In this document: positions 38,317-47,600 of the stretch, piece by piece
Numbering within the stretch: the stretch's first letter is position 1
Layout: each line of letters opens with the position of its first letter
Assembly: GCF_000829455.1 (NCBI RefSeq)
Contig: NZ_JXAK01000009.1
Coordinates: 1-64,000, forward strand
Direction of reading: 5' to 3'
Source: Gordoniibacillus kamchatkensis
GTDB lineage: Bacteria > Bacillota > Bacilli > Paenibacillales > NBRC-103111
DNA length: 64,000 bases
Made by a program: the position numbers and the translations under genes
Notes under the pieces: generated by a model
Databases searched by the model: none
What the model saw: only the letters and a program-made list of their open reading frames with translations
What the model was told of the DNA's origin: nothing

Positions 38317-39567
38317 ATGAATGCGGAAATTATCGCCGTTGGCACGGAACTGCTGATGGGGCAAATCGCCAACACGAACGGCCAGTTTCTTTCGCAGGAG
38401 CTGGCGAATCTCGGCATCAACGTCTATTTTCAGACGGTTGTCGGCGACAATGCCGGCCGAATGCGGCAGGCGCTGGAGCTGGCGCGCAGCAGAGCGGATC
38501 TGATCGTTTGCACCGGCGGACTCGGCCCGACCCAGGACGATTTGACGAAAGACGTTCTGGCCGACTTCCTCGGGCGCGGCATGATGTATCACGAGCCGTC
38601 GCTGCGCAAAATGGCCGACTTTTTCGCGGCGCGCGGCGTCGTCATGGTCGAGAGCAACAAACGGCAGGCGATTATGCTCGATGGCAGCGACCCGCTGGCA
38701 AACGAGACGGGGCTCGCCGTCGGCATCGCCTTGACGCAGGACGGCACGCATTACATGCTGCTCCCCGGTCCGCCGAAAGAGATGAAACCGATGTTTCTGA
38801 ATTACGGCGTACCGTGGCTGCGCGGCGTCATGACGGGCGAAGTGCCGCTCGTCTCAAAAATGCTCAAGTTCGCCGGAATCGGCGAATCCGCCTTGGAGCA
38901 TCGGCTTATCGACCTGATCGAAGCGCAGACGGACCCGACGATCGCTCCATACGCGAAGGAAGGGGAGGTCGCCATTCGCCTCACGACCCGCGCCGCTTCG
39001 CGCGAGGACGGACTGGCGCGCATCGCTCCGGTCGAGACCGACATTCGTGGCCGCCTCGGCGAGTACATATATGCGGATCAGGATGTGACGCTGGAGGCGA
39101 AAGTGCTGGAGCTGCTGAAGACGAGCGGCCGTACGCTGGCTGTCGCCGAAAGCTGTTCCGGAGGCTTGCTCAGCGACATGCTGACGGCTGTCCCGGGAAG
39201 TTCGCAGGCGTTCCTGGGCGGAATCGTATGCTACTCCAATATGCTCAAGCATCGCCTGGCAGGCGTGCCGATGGAGGCGTTGGAAGGCCCAGGCGCTCCC
39301 GGAGCTGTAAGCGAACAGACGGCGTTGCTGCTGGCCGAAGGCGTTCTGGCGCGGACCGATGCCGATTTCGCGGTGTCGATTACCGGCGTTGCCGGACCGG
39401 ATCCGTCCGAAGGCAAGCCGGTCGGGCTCGTTTACGTCGGCATCGCCTTCCGCGGCGAACAGCCGCGGGCATTCGAGTTGAGGACGCACGGCAATCGCGA
39501 GACGATCAAGCTGCGCGCGGCGAAACATGCGCTGTACCGGCTGTGGGAGCGGTTGAAACCCGTTTGA
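38317..39567 (+). CDS. cinA: CinA-type competence/damage-inducible protein
   Basis: 416 aa, the typical length. An N-terminal molybdopterin-binding-like domain (AEIIAVGTELLMGQI, then CTGGLGPTQDDLTKD) and a C-terminal nicotinamide-nucleotide amidase domain (VAESCSGGLLSDMLTAVPGS). Roles known for the family are NMN deamidation and ADP-ribose pyrophosphatase; in Bacillus it lies beside recA and is competence linked. ATG 38317 follows an AAGAAAGAAGGG stretch. Confidence 0.95.
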   Translation: MNAEIIAVGTELLMGQIANTNGQFLSQELANLGINVYFQTVVGDNAGRMRQALELARSRADLIVCTGGLGPTQDDLTKDVLADFLGRGMMYHEPSLRKMADFFAARGVVMVESNKRQAIMLDGSDPLANETGLAVGIALTQDGTHYMLLPGPPKEMKPMFLNYGVPWLRGVMTGEVPLVSKMLKFAGIGESALEHRLIDLIEAQTDPTIAPYAKEGEVAIRLTTRAASREDGLARIAPVETDIRGRLGEYIYADQDVTLEAKVLELLKTSGRTLAVAESCSGGLLSDMLTAVPGSSQAFLGGIVCYSNMLKHRLAGVPMEALEGPGAPGAVSEQTALLLAEGVLARTDADFAVSITGVAGPDPSEGKPVGLVYVGIAFRGEQPRAFELRTHGNRETIKLRAAKHALYRLWERLKPV

Positions 39568-39612
39568 CGGGTTCGGATAGATTTGGTATAGTAGGTTTAT
39601 AGTTTACGGAAG

Positions 39613-39649
39613 AACCGTAACAAGGATAACTTGCTTACGGTTTTTGTTT
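39613..39649 (+). terminator. Terminator of cinA
   Basis: Stem ACCGTAA / TTACGGT with an inner CAAG/CTTG pairing and the tail TTTTTGTTT. Confidence 0.8.
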
Positions 39650-39660
39650 GGCACTGAAAT

Positions 39661-39674
39661 CGAATGTATGTTCG
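39661..39674. promoter_or_regulatory. LexA (SOS) operator of recA
   Basis: CGAATGTATGTTCG matches the Gram-positive LexA box CGAAC-N4-GTTCG at all but one base. It lies 10 bases upstream of the recA -35 box. Confidence 0.8.
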
Positions 39675-39683
39675 ATTTTTCTC

Positions 39684-39712
39684 TTGGCAAATGCCGCAAA
39701 ACAAGTTATCAT
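39684..39712 (+). promoter_or_regulatory. Sigma-A promoter of recA
   Basis: TTGGCA (39684-39689), a 17-base spacer, TATCAT (39707-39712), 31 bases before the TTG start and next to the LexA box. Confidence 0.65.
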
Positions 39713-39742
39713 ATACATATAATGATAAAGGAAGTGACCGTT

Positions 39743-40792
39743 TTGACAGATCGCCGCGTTGCGTTGGAACAAGCATTGCGCCTTATTGAGAAGCAGTTCG
39801 GGAAAGGCTCTATCATGAAGCTAGGGGAATCGGCCCATATGCAGGTGGAGACCGTTTCCTCAGGCTCGCTCGCGCTCGACATCGCCCTTGGAGTAGGCGG
39901 TTTCCCGCGAGGCCGGGTCATTGAGATCTATGGACCGGAATCGGCCGGTAAGACGACTTTCGCTTTGCACGCCATAGCAGAAGTGCAAAAAATCGGCGGA
40001 CAAGCCGCTTTTATCGACGCCGAGCATGCGCTTGACCCGCTCTACGCGAGCAAGCTCGGAATCAACATCGACGAATTGCTCTTGTCGCAGCCGGATACAG
40101 GCGAGCAGGCGCTCGAAATTGCCGAAGCGCTCGTTCGTTCCGGCGCCGTCGACATCATCGTCATCGACTCCGTAGCGGCGCTCGTGCCGAAAGCCGAGAT
40201 CGAAGGCGAGATGGGCGATTCGCACGTAGGCTTGCAAGCGAGACTTATGTCGCAGGCGCTGCGCAAGCTGTCGGGAGCCATCAACAAGTCGAAAGTCATT
40301 ACGATCTTTATTAACCAGCTGCGGGAGAAGGTCGGCGTCATGTTCGGCAATCCCGAGACGACGCCGGGCGGCCGGGCGCTCAAGTTTTACTCGTCCGTAC
40401 GTCTCGACGTGCGCCGCGTCGAATCGATCAAGCAAGGCAACGACGTGATCGGCAACCGCACTCGGGTGAAAGTCGTCAAGAACAAAGTGGCGCCTCCGTT
40501 CAAACAAGCGGAGATGGATATCATGTACGGCGAAGGCATTTCCAGAGAAGGCAGCATTATCGATATCGCTACCGAGTTGGAAATCATCCAGAAGAGCGGG
40601 GCGTGGTTCTCGTATAACGGCGAGCGCCTTGGTCAAGGACGCGAGAACGCGAAGCAATTTTTGAAAGACAATCCGCAAGTCGCCGCTACGATCGAGAAGC
40701 AAATTCGCGACGCCAGCTCGCTGTCGAAAGTTATTCCCGCCACCGGCGTCAGCGTCGACGACGAAGCGGAAGAAGCGGCGTTATTCGAATAA
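39743..40792 (+). CDS. recA: Recombinase RecA
   Basis: DNA strand-exchange ATPase and LexA co-protease. 349 aa counted from TTG 39743 ([20 protein letters not shown]), eight bases after AAAGGAAG; the longer upstream frame runs through the promoter. Walker [10 protein letters not shown] is at 64-72, and [19 protein letters not shown] carries loop L1. The C-terminus is acidic ([11 protein letters not shown]). SOS control is indicated by the LexA box. Confidence 0.98.
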   Translation: MTDRRVALEQALRLIEKQFGKGSIMKLGESAHMQVETVSSGSLALDIALGVGGFPRGRVIEIYGPESAGKTTFALHAIAEVQKIGGQAAFIDAEHALDPLYASKLGINIDELLLSQPDTGEQALEIAEALVRSGAVDIIVIDSVAALVPKAEIEGEMGDSHVGLQARLMSQALRKLSGAINKSKVITIFINQLREKVGVMFGNPETTPGGRALKFYSSVRLDVRRVESIKQGNDVIGNRTRVKVVKNKVAPPFKQAEMDIMYGEGISREGSIIDIATELEIIQKSGAWFSYNGERLGQGRENAKQFLKDNPQVAATIEKQIRDASSLSKVIPATGVSVDDEAEEAALFE

Positions 40793-40816
40793 CGGCATCA
40801 ATCGAGAGGCGCTGGG

Positions 40817-40852
40817 AGGCACCTGGACCGAATCGCGGTTCAGGTGCCTTTT
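40817..40852 (+). terminator. Terminator of recA
   Basis: Stem AGGCACCTG / CAGGTGCCT extended by ACCG/CGGT, tail TTTT. Confidence 0.75.
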
Positions 40853-40881
40853 GCCTCTGTGAGAAGGAGTGCGAGCGAACG

Positions 40882-41532
40882 ATGAACGGCGATATGATGG
40901 GCGAGTCCGTCATTACGAAGATTGAGGTGCAAAAAAACAACAAGCATCGATATAACATTTATGTAGACGAGGCGTACGCGTTTTCTGTACACGAAGATAT
41001 TATGATCAAGCACCGGCTGCAAAAAGGAAAGCCCATCTCCGCGGATGAGCGAAGGGGCGTTCTATCCGACGAAGAGCGCAACGACGCTTATTTGAAAGCG
41101 GTCCGCTTCCTCGGCACGCGGCCGCGCACAAACAAGGAAGTGCGGCAAAAGCTGCACGCCGCCGGCTACGAAGAAGCGGTCATCGACGAGACAGTCCGCC
41201 GTCTCGAAACAGAACGCTACGTCGACGACCGCGACTTTGCCAAGCAATGGGTGGAACAGCGGCTTCGCAGCCAGCATAAAGGAAAAGCGTATTTAAGGCA
41301 GGAACTGCTGCATAAAGGTGTCGGACGGGAGCATGTGCAGGAAGCGCTGCAAGGAATCGACTGGGAGGACGAAGTAAGCAGCGCTTTCGAAATCGGGGCA
41401 AAGAAATGGCGGCAGACGAGCGGCGAGCCGTTCGAGAAGAAGCGGAAAACGGCGGCGTTTTTGTTGCGGCGCGGCTTTTCGAACGACGTTGTCCAACAGG
41501 TGCTGCACAAAATTAATGATATTAATAATTAA
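40882..41532 (+). CDS. recX: Regulatory protein RecX
   Basis: Modulator that caps RecA filaments. 216 aa, three tandem three-helix repeats (YLKAVRFLGTRPRTNKEVRQ; VDDRDFAKQWVEQRL; FEKKRKTAAFLLRRGF). ATG 40882 follows AAGGAG at a rather long 12 bases. Directly downstream of recA but separated by a terminator, so expression may depend on readthrough. Confidence 0.92.
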   Translation: MNGDMMGESVITKIEVQKNNKHRYNIYVDEAYAFSVHEDIMIKHRLQKGKPISADERRGVLSDEERNDAYLKAVRFLGTRPRTNKEVRQKLHAAGYEEAVIDETVRRLETERYVDDRDFAKQWVEQRLRSQHKGKAYLRQELLHKGVGREHVQEALQGIDWEDEVSSAFEIGAKKWRQTSGEPFEKKRKTAAFLLRRGFSNDVVQQVLHKINDINN

Positions 41533-41572
41533 CATCACTTACCTTATCGATGTTTCCGACTTGGCGGTTCCC

Positions 41573-41602
41573 TTGACAAGCTTCTCCGTCAAAAGCTACA
41601 AT
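41573..41602 (+). promoter_or_regulatory. Sigma-A promoter of rny
   Basis: Consensus TTGACA (41573-41578), an 18-base spacer, TACAAT (41597-41602). The leader to the ATG is about 110 bases. Confidence 0.75.
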
Positions 41603-41717
41603 AATTGTTGTATATTTTTTAAAAATGAATAGTAATAGCTTCACAATTCCCCAGCGGTTCATTAGCCGCAAAGATCCCAAGCTAACACCTTGGAGAATCA
41701 ACGAGGAGGTGAACACG

Positions 41718-43259
41718 ATGCCTACATTAGGTTGGATCGCGATCGTTCTCGTTGTTGGCGTTCTATGCTTAGGGATTGGTTATTTTATCCGTAAATCTCT
41801 TGCAGAAGCGAAAATTTCCAGCGCTGAGGAAGCGGCCCGGCAAATACGGGAAGGCGCTATGAAAGAAGCGGAGGCGCTGAAAAAGGAAACGGTGCTCGAG
41901 GCCAAAGACGAAGTCCATAAGCTGAGAACCGAAGCTGAAAAAGACATTCGTGAGCGTCGAAACGAAATTCAACGACTGGAAAGACGATTGTTGCAAAAAG
42001 AGGAATCGCTGGATAAAAAATTAGAATCTCTGGAACGCAAAGAAGAGCAAGTCGCGAGCAAGGAAAAACGCATCGAAGAAACGCAAGCTCAGATCGATCA
42101 GCTGTATAAAAATCAAGTAGCCGAATTGGAACGCATCTCCGGCCTGACGATGGAAGAAGCGAAGCATATCATACTGACCAACGTCGAGCAGGAAGTGCGG
42201 CATGAAACCGCGCAATTGATTAAAGAGATCGAACAGCAAGCGAAAGAAGAGGGCGACAAGAAGGCAAGAGAAGTAATCACTCTCGCCATCCAACGCTGCG
42301 CCGCCGATCACGTGGCGGAGACGACGGTATCGGTCGTAGCGCTTCCGAACGAAGAGATGAAGGGGCGCATTATCGGCCGCGAAGGGCGCAACATCCGCGC
42401 GCTGGAGACGCTCACGGGTATCGATCTCATCATTGACGATACGCCGGAAGCGGTCATTTTGTCGGGCTTTGACCCGATTCGCCGCGAAATCGCCCGCACC
42501 TCGCTCGAGAAGCTCGTTGCCGACGGACGCATCCACCCGGCTCGGATCGAAGAAATGGTGGAGAAGTCGCGCAAGGAAGTCGATGAGCGCATTCGCGAAT
42601 ACGGCGAACAGGCGACGTTCGAAGTTGGCGTGCACGGTCTGCATCCGGATCTGATCAAGATTTTAGGCCGTTTGAAATTCCGTACGAGCTACGGCCAAAA
42701 CGTGCTGAAGCATTCGATGGAAGTCGCTTACTTGACAGGCCTTATGGCCGCCGAGCTCGGCGAGGACGTGACGCTGGCGAAGCGGGCAGGTTTGCTCCAC
42801 GACATCGGCAAAGCGCTTGACCATGAAGTGGAAGGCTCGCACGTCGAGATCGGCGTCGAGATCGGCAAGAAGTACAAAGAACATCCGATTGTCATTAACA
42901 GCATCGCTTCTCACCACGGCGACTGCGAAGCGACATCGGTCATCGCAATGCTCGTCGGCGCTGCCGACGCACTCTCCGCGGCACGTCCGGGCGCCCGCCG
43001 CGAGACGCTGGAGACGTACATCAAACGCCTCGAGAAGCTGGAGGAAATTTCCGAATCGTTCGAGGGCGTCGAGAAGTCGTACGCCATCCAGGCCGGCCGT
43101 GAAGTTCGCGTCATGGTACAGCCGGAGAAGATCGACGACACCGAAGCGTTCCGACTCGCCCGCGACATCACGAAGAAGATCGAAAGCGAGCTCGATTACC
43201 CGGGCCACATCAAGGTTACGGTTATTCGCGAAACGCGTGCAGTCGAATACGCGAAATAG
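41718..43259 (+). CDS. rny: Ribonuclease Y
   Basis: Membrane-anchored endoribonuclease starting bulk mRNA decay. 513 aa counted from ATG 41718 behind GAGGAGGTG; an upstream in-frame ATG at 41625 has no ribosome site. An N-terminal helix (about 3-25) is followed by a long charged coiled coil to about residue 200, a KH domain ([15 protein letters not shown]), and an HD domain with [11 protein letters not shown] RicA/YmcA homologue, which modulates this enzyme's activity in Bacillus, is encoded at 50771. Confidence 0.97.
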   Translation: MPTLGWIAIVLVVGVLCLGIGYFIRKSLAEAKISSAEEAARQIREGAMKEAEALKKETVLEAKDEVHKLRTEAEKDIRERRNEIQRLERRLLQKEESLDKKLESLERKEEQVASKEKRIEETQAQIDQLYKNQVAELERISGLTMEEAKHIILTNVEQEVRHETAQLIKEIEQQAKEEGDKKAREVITLAIQRCAADHVAETTVSVVALPNEEMKGRIIGREGRNIRALETLTGIDLIIDDTPEAVILSGFDPIRREIARTSLEKLVADGRIHPARIEEMVEKSRKEVDERIREYGEQATFEVGVHGLHPDLIKILGRLKFRTSYGQNVLKHSMEVAYLTGLMAAELGEDVTLAKRAGLLHDIGKALDHEVEGSHVEIGVEIGKKYKEHPIVINSIASHHGDCEATSVIAMLVGAADALSAARPGARRETLETYIKRLEKLEEISESFEGVEKSYAIQAGREVRVMVQPEKIDDTEAFRLARDITKKIESELDYPGHIKVTVIRETRAVEYAK

Positions 43260-43279
43260 GTTTGCGTAGCGTATAATAA

Positions 43280-43317
43280 GGAAAGCGGCTCCTGTGGCTG
43301 CTTTCCGATTTTTTTTG
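43280..43317 (+). terminator. Terminator of rny
   Basis: Stem GGAAAGC / GCTTTCC around a 13-base loop, tail of eight T. Some readthrough to ymdB is likely. Confidence 0.75.
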
Positions 43318-43336
43318 TAGAGGAGCTTTCGAAGCG

Positions 43337-44131
43337 ATGAGGCTAGTGTTTATCGGTGACATCGTCGGCTCGGTCGGGCGCAGGGCGCTCAAAGAAATAA
43401 TGCCGAAGCTGAAACGCCAATATCCGAACGCCGTGTTCATCGCCAACGGCGAGAACGCCGCGGCGGGACGCGGCATTACGGCGGTGCTGGCGAAAGAAAT
43501 TTTTGAGCTGGGCGTGCACGGTTTGACGATGGGCAACCATACGTGGGATAACAAAGACATTTTCGAATGGATCGACGACGAACCGCGCATCGTGCGGCCT
43601 GCCAATTTCCCGGAAGGAAACCCGGGAAAGGGGCATATGATCGTCAAGGCGATGGGCCACGAGCTGGCGGTCATCAACCTGCAGGGGCGCACGTTTCTGC
43701 CGGCGATCGACGATCCGTTTCGCAAGGTGGATGACATTTTGGAGCAGCTGAAAGGCAAATATAAATACATTATGGTCGATTTCCATGCGGAAGCGACGTC
43801 GGAGAAAATCGCCATGGGTTGGCACCTGGACGGGCGCGTATCGCTTGTTGTCGGCACGCATACCCATGTGCAAACGAACGACGAGCGCATTTTGCCGCAA
43901 GGGACCGCCTACTTGACGGACGCCGGCATGACGGGCCCGCGCGACGGCATTCTCGGCATGGAACGCGGCGCCGTGCTGCACAAGTTTAAGACGCAGCTCC
44001 CGGTGCGGTTCGTCGTGGATGAGGGAAAATATCATTTCCATGCGGTGACGGTGGATTTGGACGCTGCGACCGGCAAAGCCAAGTCGATCGCCAAAATCCG
44101 TTATATCGAAGACGAGTTTGTGATGGAGTAG
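43337..44131 (+). CDS. ymdB: YmdB-type phosphodiesterase
   Basis: 264-aa calcineurin-like metallophosphoesterase of the YmdB family, a cyclic nucleotide phosphodiesterase needed for biofilm and late adaptive expression in Bacillus. Metal motifs are visible: FIGDIVGSVGRR at the start, NGENAAAGRG, MGNHTWDNKDI, and GTHTHVQTND. GAGGAGC precedes ATG 43337. It follows rny and precedes spoVS, the Bacillus order. Confidence 0.95.
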   Translation: MRLVFIGDIVGSVGRRALKEIMPKLKRQYPNAVFIANGENAAAGRGITAVLAKEIFELGVHGLTMGNHTWDNKDIFEWIDDEPRIVRPANFPEGNPGKGHMIVKAMGHELAVINLQGRTFLPAIDDPFRKVDDILEQLKGKYKYIMVDFHAEATSEKIAMGWHLDGRVSLVVGTHTHVQTNDERILPQGTAYLTDAGMTGPRDGILGMERGAVLHKFKTQLPVRFVVDEGKYHFHAVTVDLDAATGKAKSIAKIRYIEDEFVME

Positions 44132-44207
44132 TCGGAATGTTTCCTCGCGGGACGGAATAGGATGGTTACTGGAATCCATTCTCATCATTCCCGAGGAGGT
44201 ACTAAGC

Positions 44208-44467
44208 ATGGAAGTATTAAAAGTTTCAGCAAAGTCCAATCCAAACTCCGTAGCAGGCGCTCTCGCCGGAGTGCTCCGCGAGCGCGGCGCAGCCGAGCTT
44301 CAAGCCATCGGGGCGGGCGCGCTGAACCAGGCCATTAAAGCGGTAGCGATCGCAAGAGGGTTCGTAGCTCCGAGCGGAGTCGATCTGATATGTGTTCCGG
44401 CGTTCACCGACATCATGATCGACGGGGAAGACCGGACAGCAATCAAGCTTATCGTCGAGCTAGGTAA
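44208..44467 (+). CDS. spoVS: Stage V sporulation protein S, with 1-base frameshift at the end
   Basis: Small Alba-like protein required for septum and coat progression in sporulation. Residues 1-84 are nearly identical to the family (VSAKSNPNSVAGALAGVLRE, FVAPSGVDLICVPAFTDI). Known SpoVS ends IVEPR at 86 aa. Here IVE is followed by CTAGGTAA; one extra C before it would read CCT AGG TAA, giving exactly P-R-stop at 44467. As written, the ORF continues to 44510 with 16 unrelated residues that run into the terminator. SD GAGGAGGT is strong. Confidence 0.93.
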
Positions 44468-44493
44468 GACGAGTCAAATAGAGCGCACGCAAA

Positions 44494-44522
44494 GCCTGTT
44501 TACGACGTAGACAGGTTTTTTT
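44494..44522 (+). terminator. Terminator of spoVS
   Basis: CCTGT / ACAGG stem followed by seven T. It overlaps the tail of the unrepaired spoVS frame, supporting a stop at 44467. Confidence 0.75.
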
Positions 44523-44538
44523 GCGCGTTCGCAAACGG

Positions 44539-44684
44539 CCAGTGTGACGGTGTCACTACGGATTGGAATATGGGGTGACGGCTCCGTTGAACTCGTGTTC
44601 CTTGAATTGGTTCCAATGAGGGAACACGAGTTCAAAAGTCGCTCCTCACCCCATATTCCATCCTCCGCGCCACCGTCACACTGG
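44539..44684. repeat. Structured intergenic repeat, family B copy 2
   Basis: Three nested perfect stems: outer CCAGTGTGACGGTG (44539-44552) with 44671-44684 (14 bp), middle TGGAATATGGGGTGA (44564-44578) with 44646-44660 (15 bp), inner GAACTCGTGTTCC (44589-44601) with 44621-44633 (13 bp). The apical loop has a TTGG/CCAA mini-stem. It ends 23 bases before the dipeptidase ATG, so it may affect that gene's translation. Confidence 0.92.
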
Positions 44685-44707
44685 CAGCGCATGAGGGAGG
44701 GGATCGG

Positions 44708-45655
44708 ATGAACAGAGCGATCATCGACGGGCATTGCGACGTGCTGGACAAATTAGTGCACGATCCGCAGCTTGATTTTTACAGGGAAGAATCGCTTGAC
44801 GCGTCGTACCCGCGGCTAAGACGGGGCGGGGTGAAAGTGCAGCTGATGGCCATCTATGTGCCCGACCGGGTCGTGCGCCCGACGATTCGCGATGTGCTTC
44901 GTTACGTCGATACGTTTCATCGCAAGGTGCTGCGTCCCGGTTTCGTCGAAGCGGTGCGGACGAGGCGCGATTTGCAGCGGGTATGGGAAGGGGAGCAGCT
45001 GGGGGCCATATTGACGCTGGAAGGCGTCGATGCGCTGGAGGGCGATTTGCTCAATTTGCGGACGTGCTGGTATCTCGGCGTGCGCTCTGTCGGGCTGACG
45101 TGGAATTACGGCAATTGGGCCGCGGACGGCGTGAAGGAGCCGCGCCAAGGCGGCCTCACGGGCAAAGGGCGCAAACTGATCGAAGAATGCAATCGACTCG
45201 GCATGATCCTTGACGTGTCGCACTTGTCGGAGGCGGGCTTTTGGGAGCTTGCCGAGCTGACGAAACGGCCGTTCATCGCTTCCCATTCCAACGTGAAGGC
45301 GCTGTGCCCGAACCCGCGCAACCTGAATGACGCCCAAATCGCGGAAATCATACGCTGCGGCGGAAGAATCGGAATTACGTTCGTCCCGTACTTTGTCAGG
45401 TCGCTGCCTCCCGTCACTGCGTCCGACGTGCTCAAACATATCGATTACATCGCTGCCATGGGCGGGGTCCGGAACATCGTGTTCGGCTCCGATTTTGACG
45501 GCATCGAGCAATGGATTACAGGTTTAGAAAACGCGGGGAAGTACGAAACTATAGGTAACGAGTTGTGCAAGCACTATAAGCCGGAGCAAGTCGAGCTGTT
45601 CCTGCACGGCAATTGGGCTCGCTTTTTGCAAGAGCAGCTGCCGGCTGTCGAATGA
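44708..45655 (+). CDS. Membrane-dipeptidase-type metallopeptidase
   Basis: 315-aa peptidase of the renal dipeptidase family (M19, amidohydrolase barrel), a binuclear zinc enzyme cleaving dipeptides. HCD at 9-11, EGVDALEGD with the bridging Glu near 110, SHSNVKALCPNPRNL with metal His, and FGSDFDGIE. No signal peptide, so cytoplasmic. GAGGGAGGGG precedes ATG 44708. Common in Paenibacillus at this position. Confidence 0.92.
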   Translation: MNRAIIDGHCDVLDKLVHDPQLDFYREESLDASYPRLRRGGVKVQLMAIYVPDRVVRPTIRDVLRYVDTFHRKVLRPGFVEAVRTRRDLQRVWEGEQLGAILTLEGVDALEGDLLNLRTCWYLGVRSVGLTWNYGNWAADGVKEPRQGGLTGKGRKLIEECNRLGMILDVSHLSEAGFWELAELTKRPFIASHSNVKALCPNPRNLNDAQIAEIIRCGGRIGITFVPYFVRSLPPVTASDVLKHIDYIAAMGGVRNIVFGSDFDGIEQWITGLENAGKYETIGNELCKHYKPEQVELFLHGNWARFLQEQLPAVE

Positions 45656-45753
45656 CGACCGTTCTCAATATTATATGAATTCCATCTAAAAATTCTATGT
45701 TTAAGATACGTCCAAACCTCTTGCATTTTGCTGGCCGAAGGCATAGAATTTGT

Positions 45754-45781
45754 TTGACGCATGAAAGAAATTTTTTATTAT
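45754..45781 (+). promoter_or_regulatory. Sigma-A promoter of korAB
   Basis: TTGACG (45754-45759), a 16-base spacer, TATTAT (45776-45781), in a locally AT-rich leader 70 bases before korA. Confidence 0.5.
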
Positions 45782-45851
45782 GCGTTTCGAGGCTTGACGC
45801 AATTCGACCTCAGCCGCCGGGAAGGCGGCACCATCAAAGGAGTGGACTACG

Positions 45852-47600
45852 TTGATTAGTCAGTTATCTTGGAAGATCGGGGGACAACAAGGCGAAGGTG
45901 TCGAAAGTACCGACCGTATTTTCTCCACTGCGTTGAACCGCCTTGGCTATTACTTGTACGGATACCGTCACTTCTCCTCGCGGATTAAGGGCGGTCATAC
46001 GAACAACAAAATCCGGATCAGCGTAAAACCGATCCGCAGCATCTCCGACGACCTTGACATCTTGGTTGCTTTCGACCAGGAAACGATCGATTTGAATGCT
46101 CACGAGCTCCGCAAAAACGGCGTTGTCGTCGCCGACGCCAAATTCAATCCGACGATGCCGGAAGGCGTTCAAGGACGCTTGTTCCCGGTGCCGATCACGG
46201 CCATCGCGGAAGAGCTTGGCACCTCCTTGTTCAAGAACATGGTCGCTTCCGGCGCATCCTGGGCTCTGCTCGGCTTGCCTTTGGAAGTGTTTAATAAAGC
46301 GGTAGAAGAAGAATTCGGACGCAAAGGTCCGGCAGTCGTAGAGAAAAACGTCGAGGCCGTCCGCCGCGGTGCGGAATTCGTGCTCGAGCTGGCCGGCGGG
46401 CCGCTGTCGGAATTCCAGCTGGAGCCGGCAGACGGCAAGCAGAAGCTGTTCATGATCGGCAACGACGCGATCGGCCTCGGCGCCGTAGCGGCAGGCTGCC
46501 GCTTCATGCCGGCTTATCCGATCACGCCGGCGTCCGAGATTATGGAATATCTCATTAAAGTGTTGCCGAAGTTCGGCGGAACGGTCATCCAGACCGAAGA
46601 CGAAATTGCCGCTTGTACGATGGCAATCGGCGCTAACTACGGCGGCGTGCGCGCACTGACCGCGTCCGCGGGCCCCGGTCTGTCGCTGATGATGGAAGCG
46701 ATCGGCCTGGCCGGCATGACGGAAACGCCTGTCGTTATCGTCGATACGCAGCGCGGCGGTCCGTCCACCGGCTTGCCGACGAAGATCGAGCAGTCGGACG
46801 TGCTGGCAATGATTCACGGCACTCACGGCGAAATTCCGAAAATCGTGTTCGCTCCGAGCACGATCGAGGATTGCTTCTACGATGCGATTGAGGCGTTCAA
46901 CCTCGCGGAAAAATTCCAGTGCCCGGTCATTTTGCTGACCGACCTGCAGCTGTCGCTCGGCAAGCAGTCGTCCGAACTGCTTGACTATAATCAGATCGTC
47001 ATCGAACGCGGCAACCTGGTAACGGAAGCGCCGGCGCTCGAGGAAAATCAAATGTTCAAGCGTTACGCGTTCACGGCTGACGGCGTGTCGCCGCGCGTGC
47101 TGCCGGGCACGAAGAACGGCCTGCACCACGTTACCGGCGTCGAGCACGGGGAGGACGGCCGTCCGTCCGAATCGCCGGTCAACCGCCAAAAAATGATGGA
47201 TAAGCGTATGGAAAAGATGAAGCACATCAAAGTGCGCAATCCGATTCTCGCCGACGCGAAGCACGATAGCCCGGACCTGCTCATCATCAACATGGGTTCG
47301 ACCAGCGGCACGATCGACGAAGCGCGCAGCCGTCTCGAGCAGGAAGGCATCAAGACGAACCGCGTCACGGTGCGCCAGCTGCATCCGTTCCCGGCCGAAG
47401 AGCTGAAGCCGCACATCGAGAAGGCGAAGCAAGTCGTCGTCGTCGAGTACAACGCTACCGCCCAGCTCGCCCAGCTGATCAAATTGAACGTCGGCCATGC
47501 GGACAAAATCCGCAGCGTGCTGAAATATAACGGCAACCCGTTCTTACCTTCGGAAATTACCAAAGAGTGCAAGGAGCTGACGCTGGTATGGCAACATTAA
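45852..47600 (+). CDS. korA: 2-oxoacid:ferredoxin oxidoreductase, fused gamma-alpha subunit
   Basis: Oxidative decarboxylation of a 2-oxoacid to acyl-CoA with ferredoxin reduction, as a complex with KorB. 582 aa. The gamma domain (1-190, WKIGGQQGEGVESTDRIFST) is fused to the pyrimidine-binding alpha domain (GNDAIGLGAVAAGCRFMPAY; YPITPASEIMEYL) and a C-terminal transketolase-like part. TTG 45852 follows AAAGGAG at 9 bases. It overlaps korB by 13 bases. 2-oxoglutarate is the likely substrate, but pyruvate or branched 2-oxoacids are possible. Confidence 0.93.
   Translation: MISQLSWKIGGQQGEGVESTDRIFSTALNRLGYYLYGYRHFSSRIKGGHTNNKIRISVKPIRSISDDLDILVAFDQETIDLNAHELRKNGVVVADAKFNPTMPEGVQGRLFPVPITAIAEELGTSLFKNMVASGASWALLGLPLEVFNKAVEEEFGRKGPAVVEKNVEAVRRGAEFVLELAGGPLSEFQLEPADGKQKLFMIGNDAIGLGAVAAGCRFMPAYPITPASEIMEYLIKVLPKFGGTVIQTEDEIAACTMAIGANYGGVRALTASAGPGLSLMMEAIGLAGMTETPVVIVDTQRGGPSTGLPTKIEQSDVLAMIHGTHGEIPKIVFAPSTIEDCFYDAIEAFNLAEKFQCPVILLTDLQLSLGKQSSELLDYNQIVIERGNLVTEAPALEENQMFKRYAFTADGVSPRVLPGTKNGLHHVTGVEHGEDGRPSESPVNRQKMMDKRMEKMKHIKVRNPILADAKHDSPDLLIINMGSTSGTIDEARSRLEQEGIKTNRVTVRQLHPFPAEELKPHIEKAKQVVVVEYNATAQLAQLIKLNVGHADKIRSVLKYNGNPFLPSEITKECKELTLVWQH

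Noticed and set aside
44208-44510. 100-aa extended SpoVS as a novel variant
   Set aside because: The extra tail lies across the terminator, and one missing C accounts for it exactly.
45864-47498. 544-codon - strand ORF opposite korA
   Set aside because: Antisense shadow; korA motifs are intact on the + strand.
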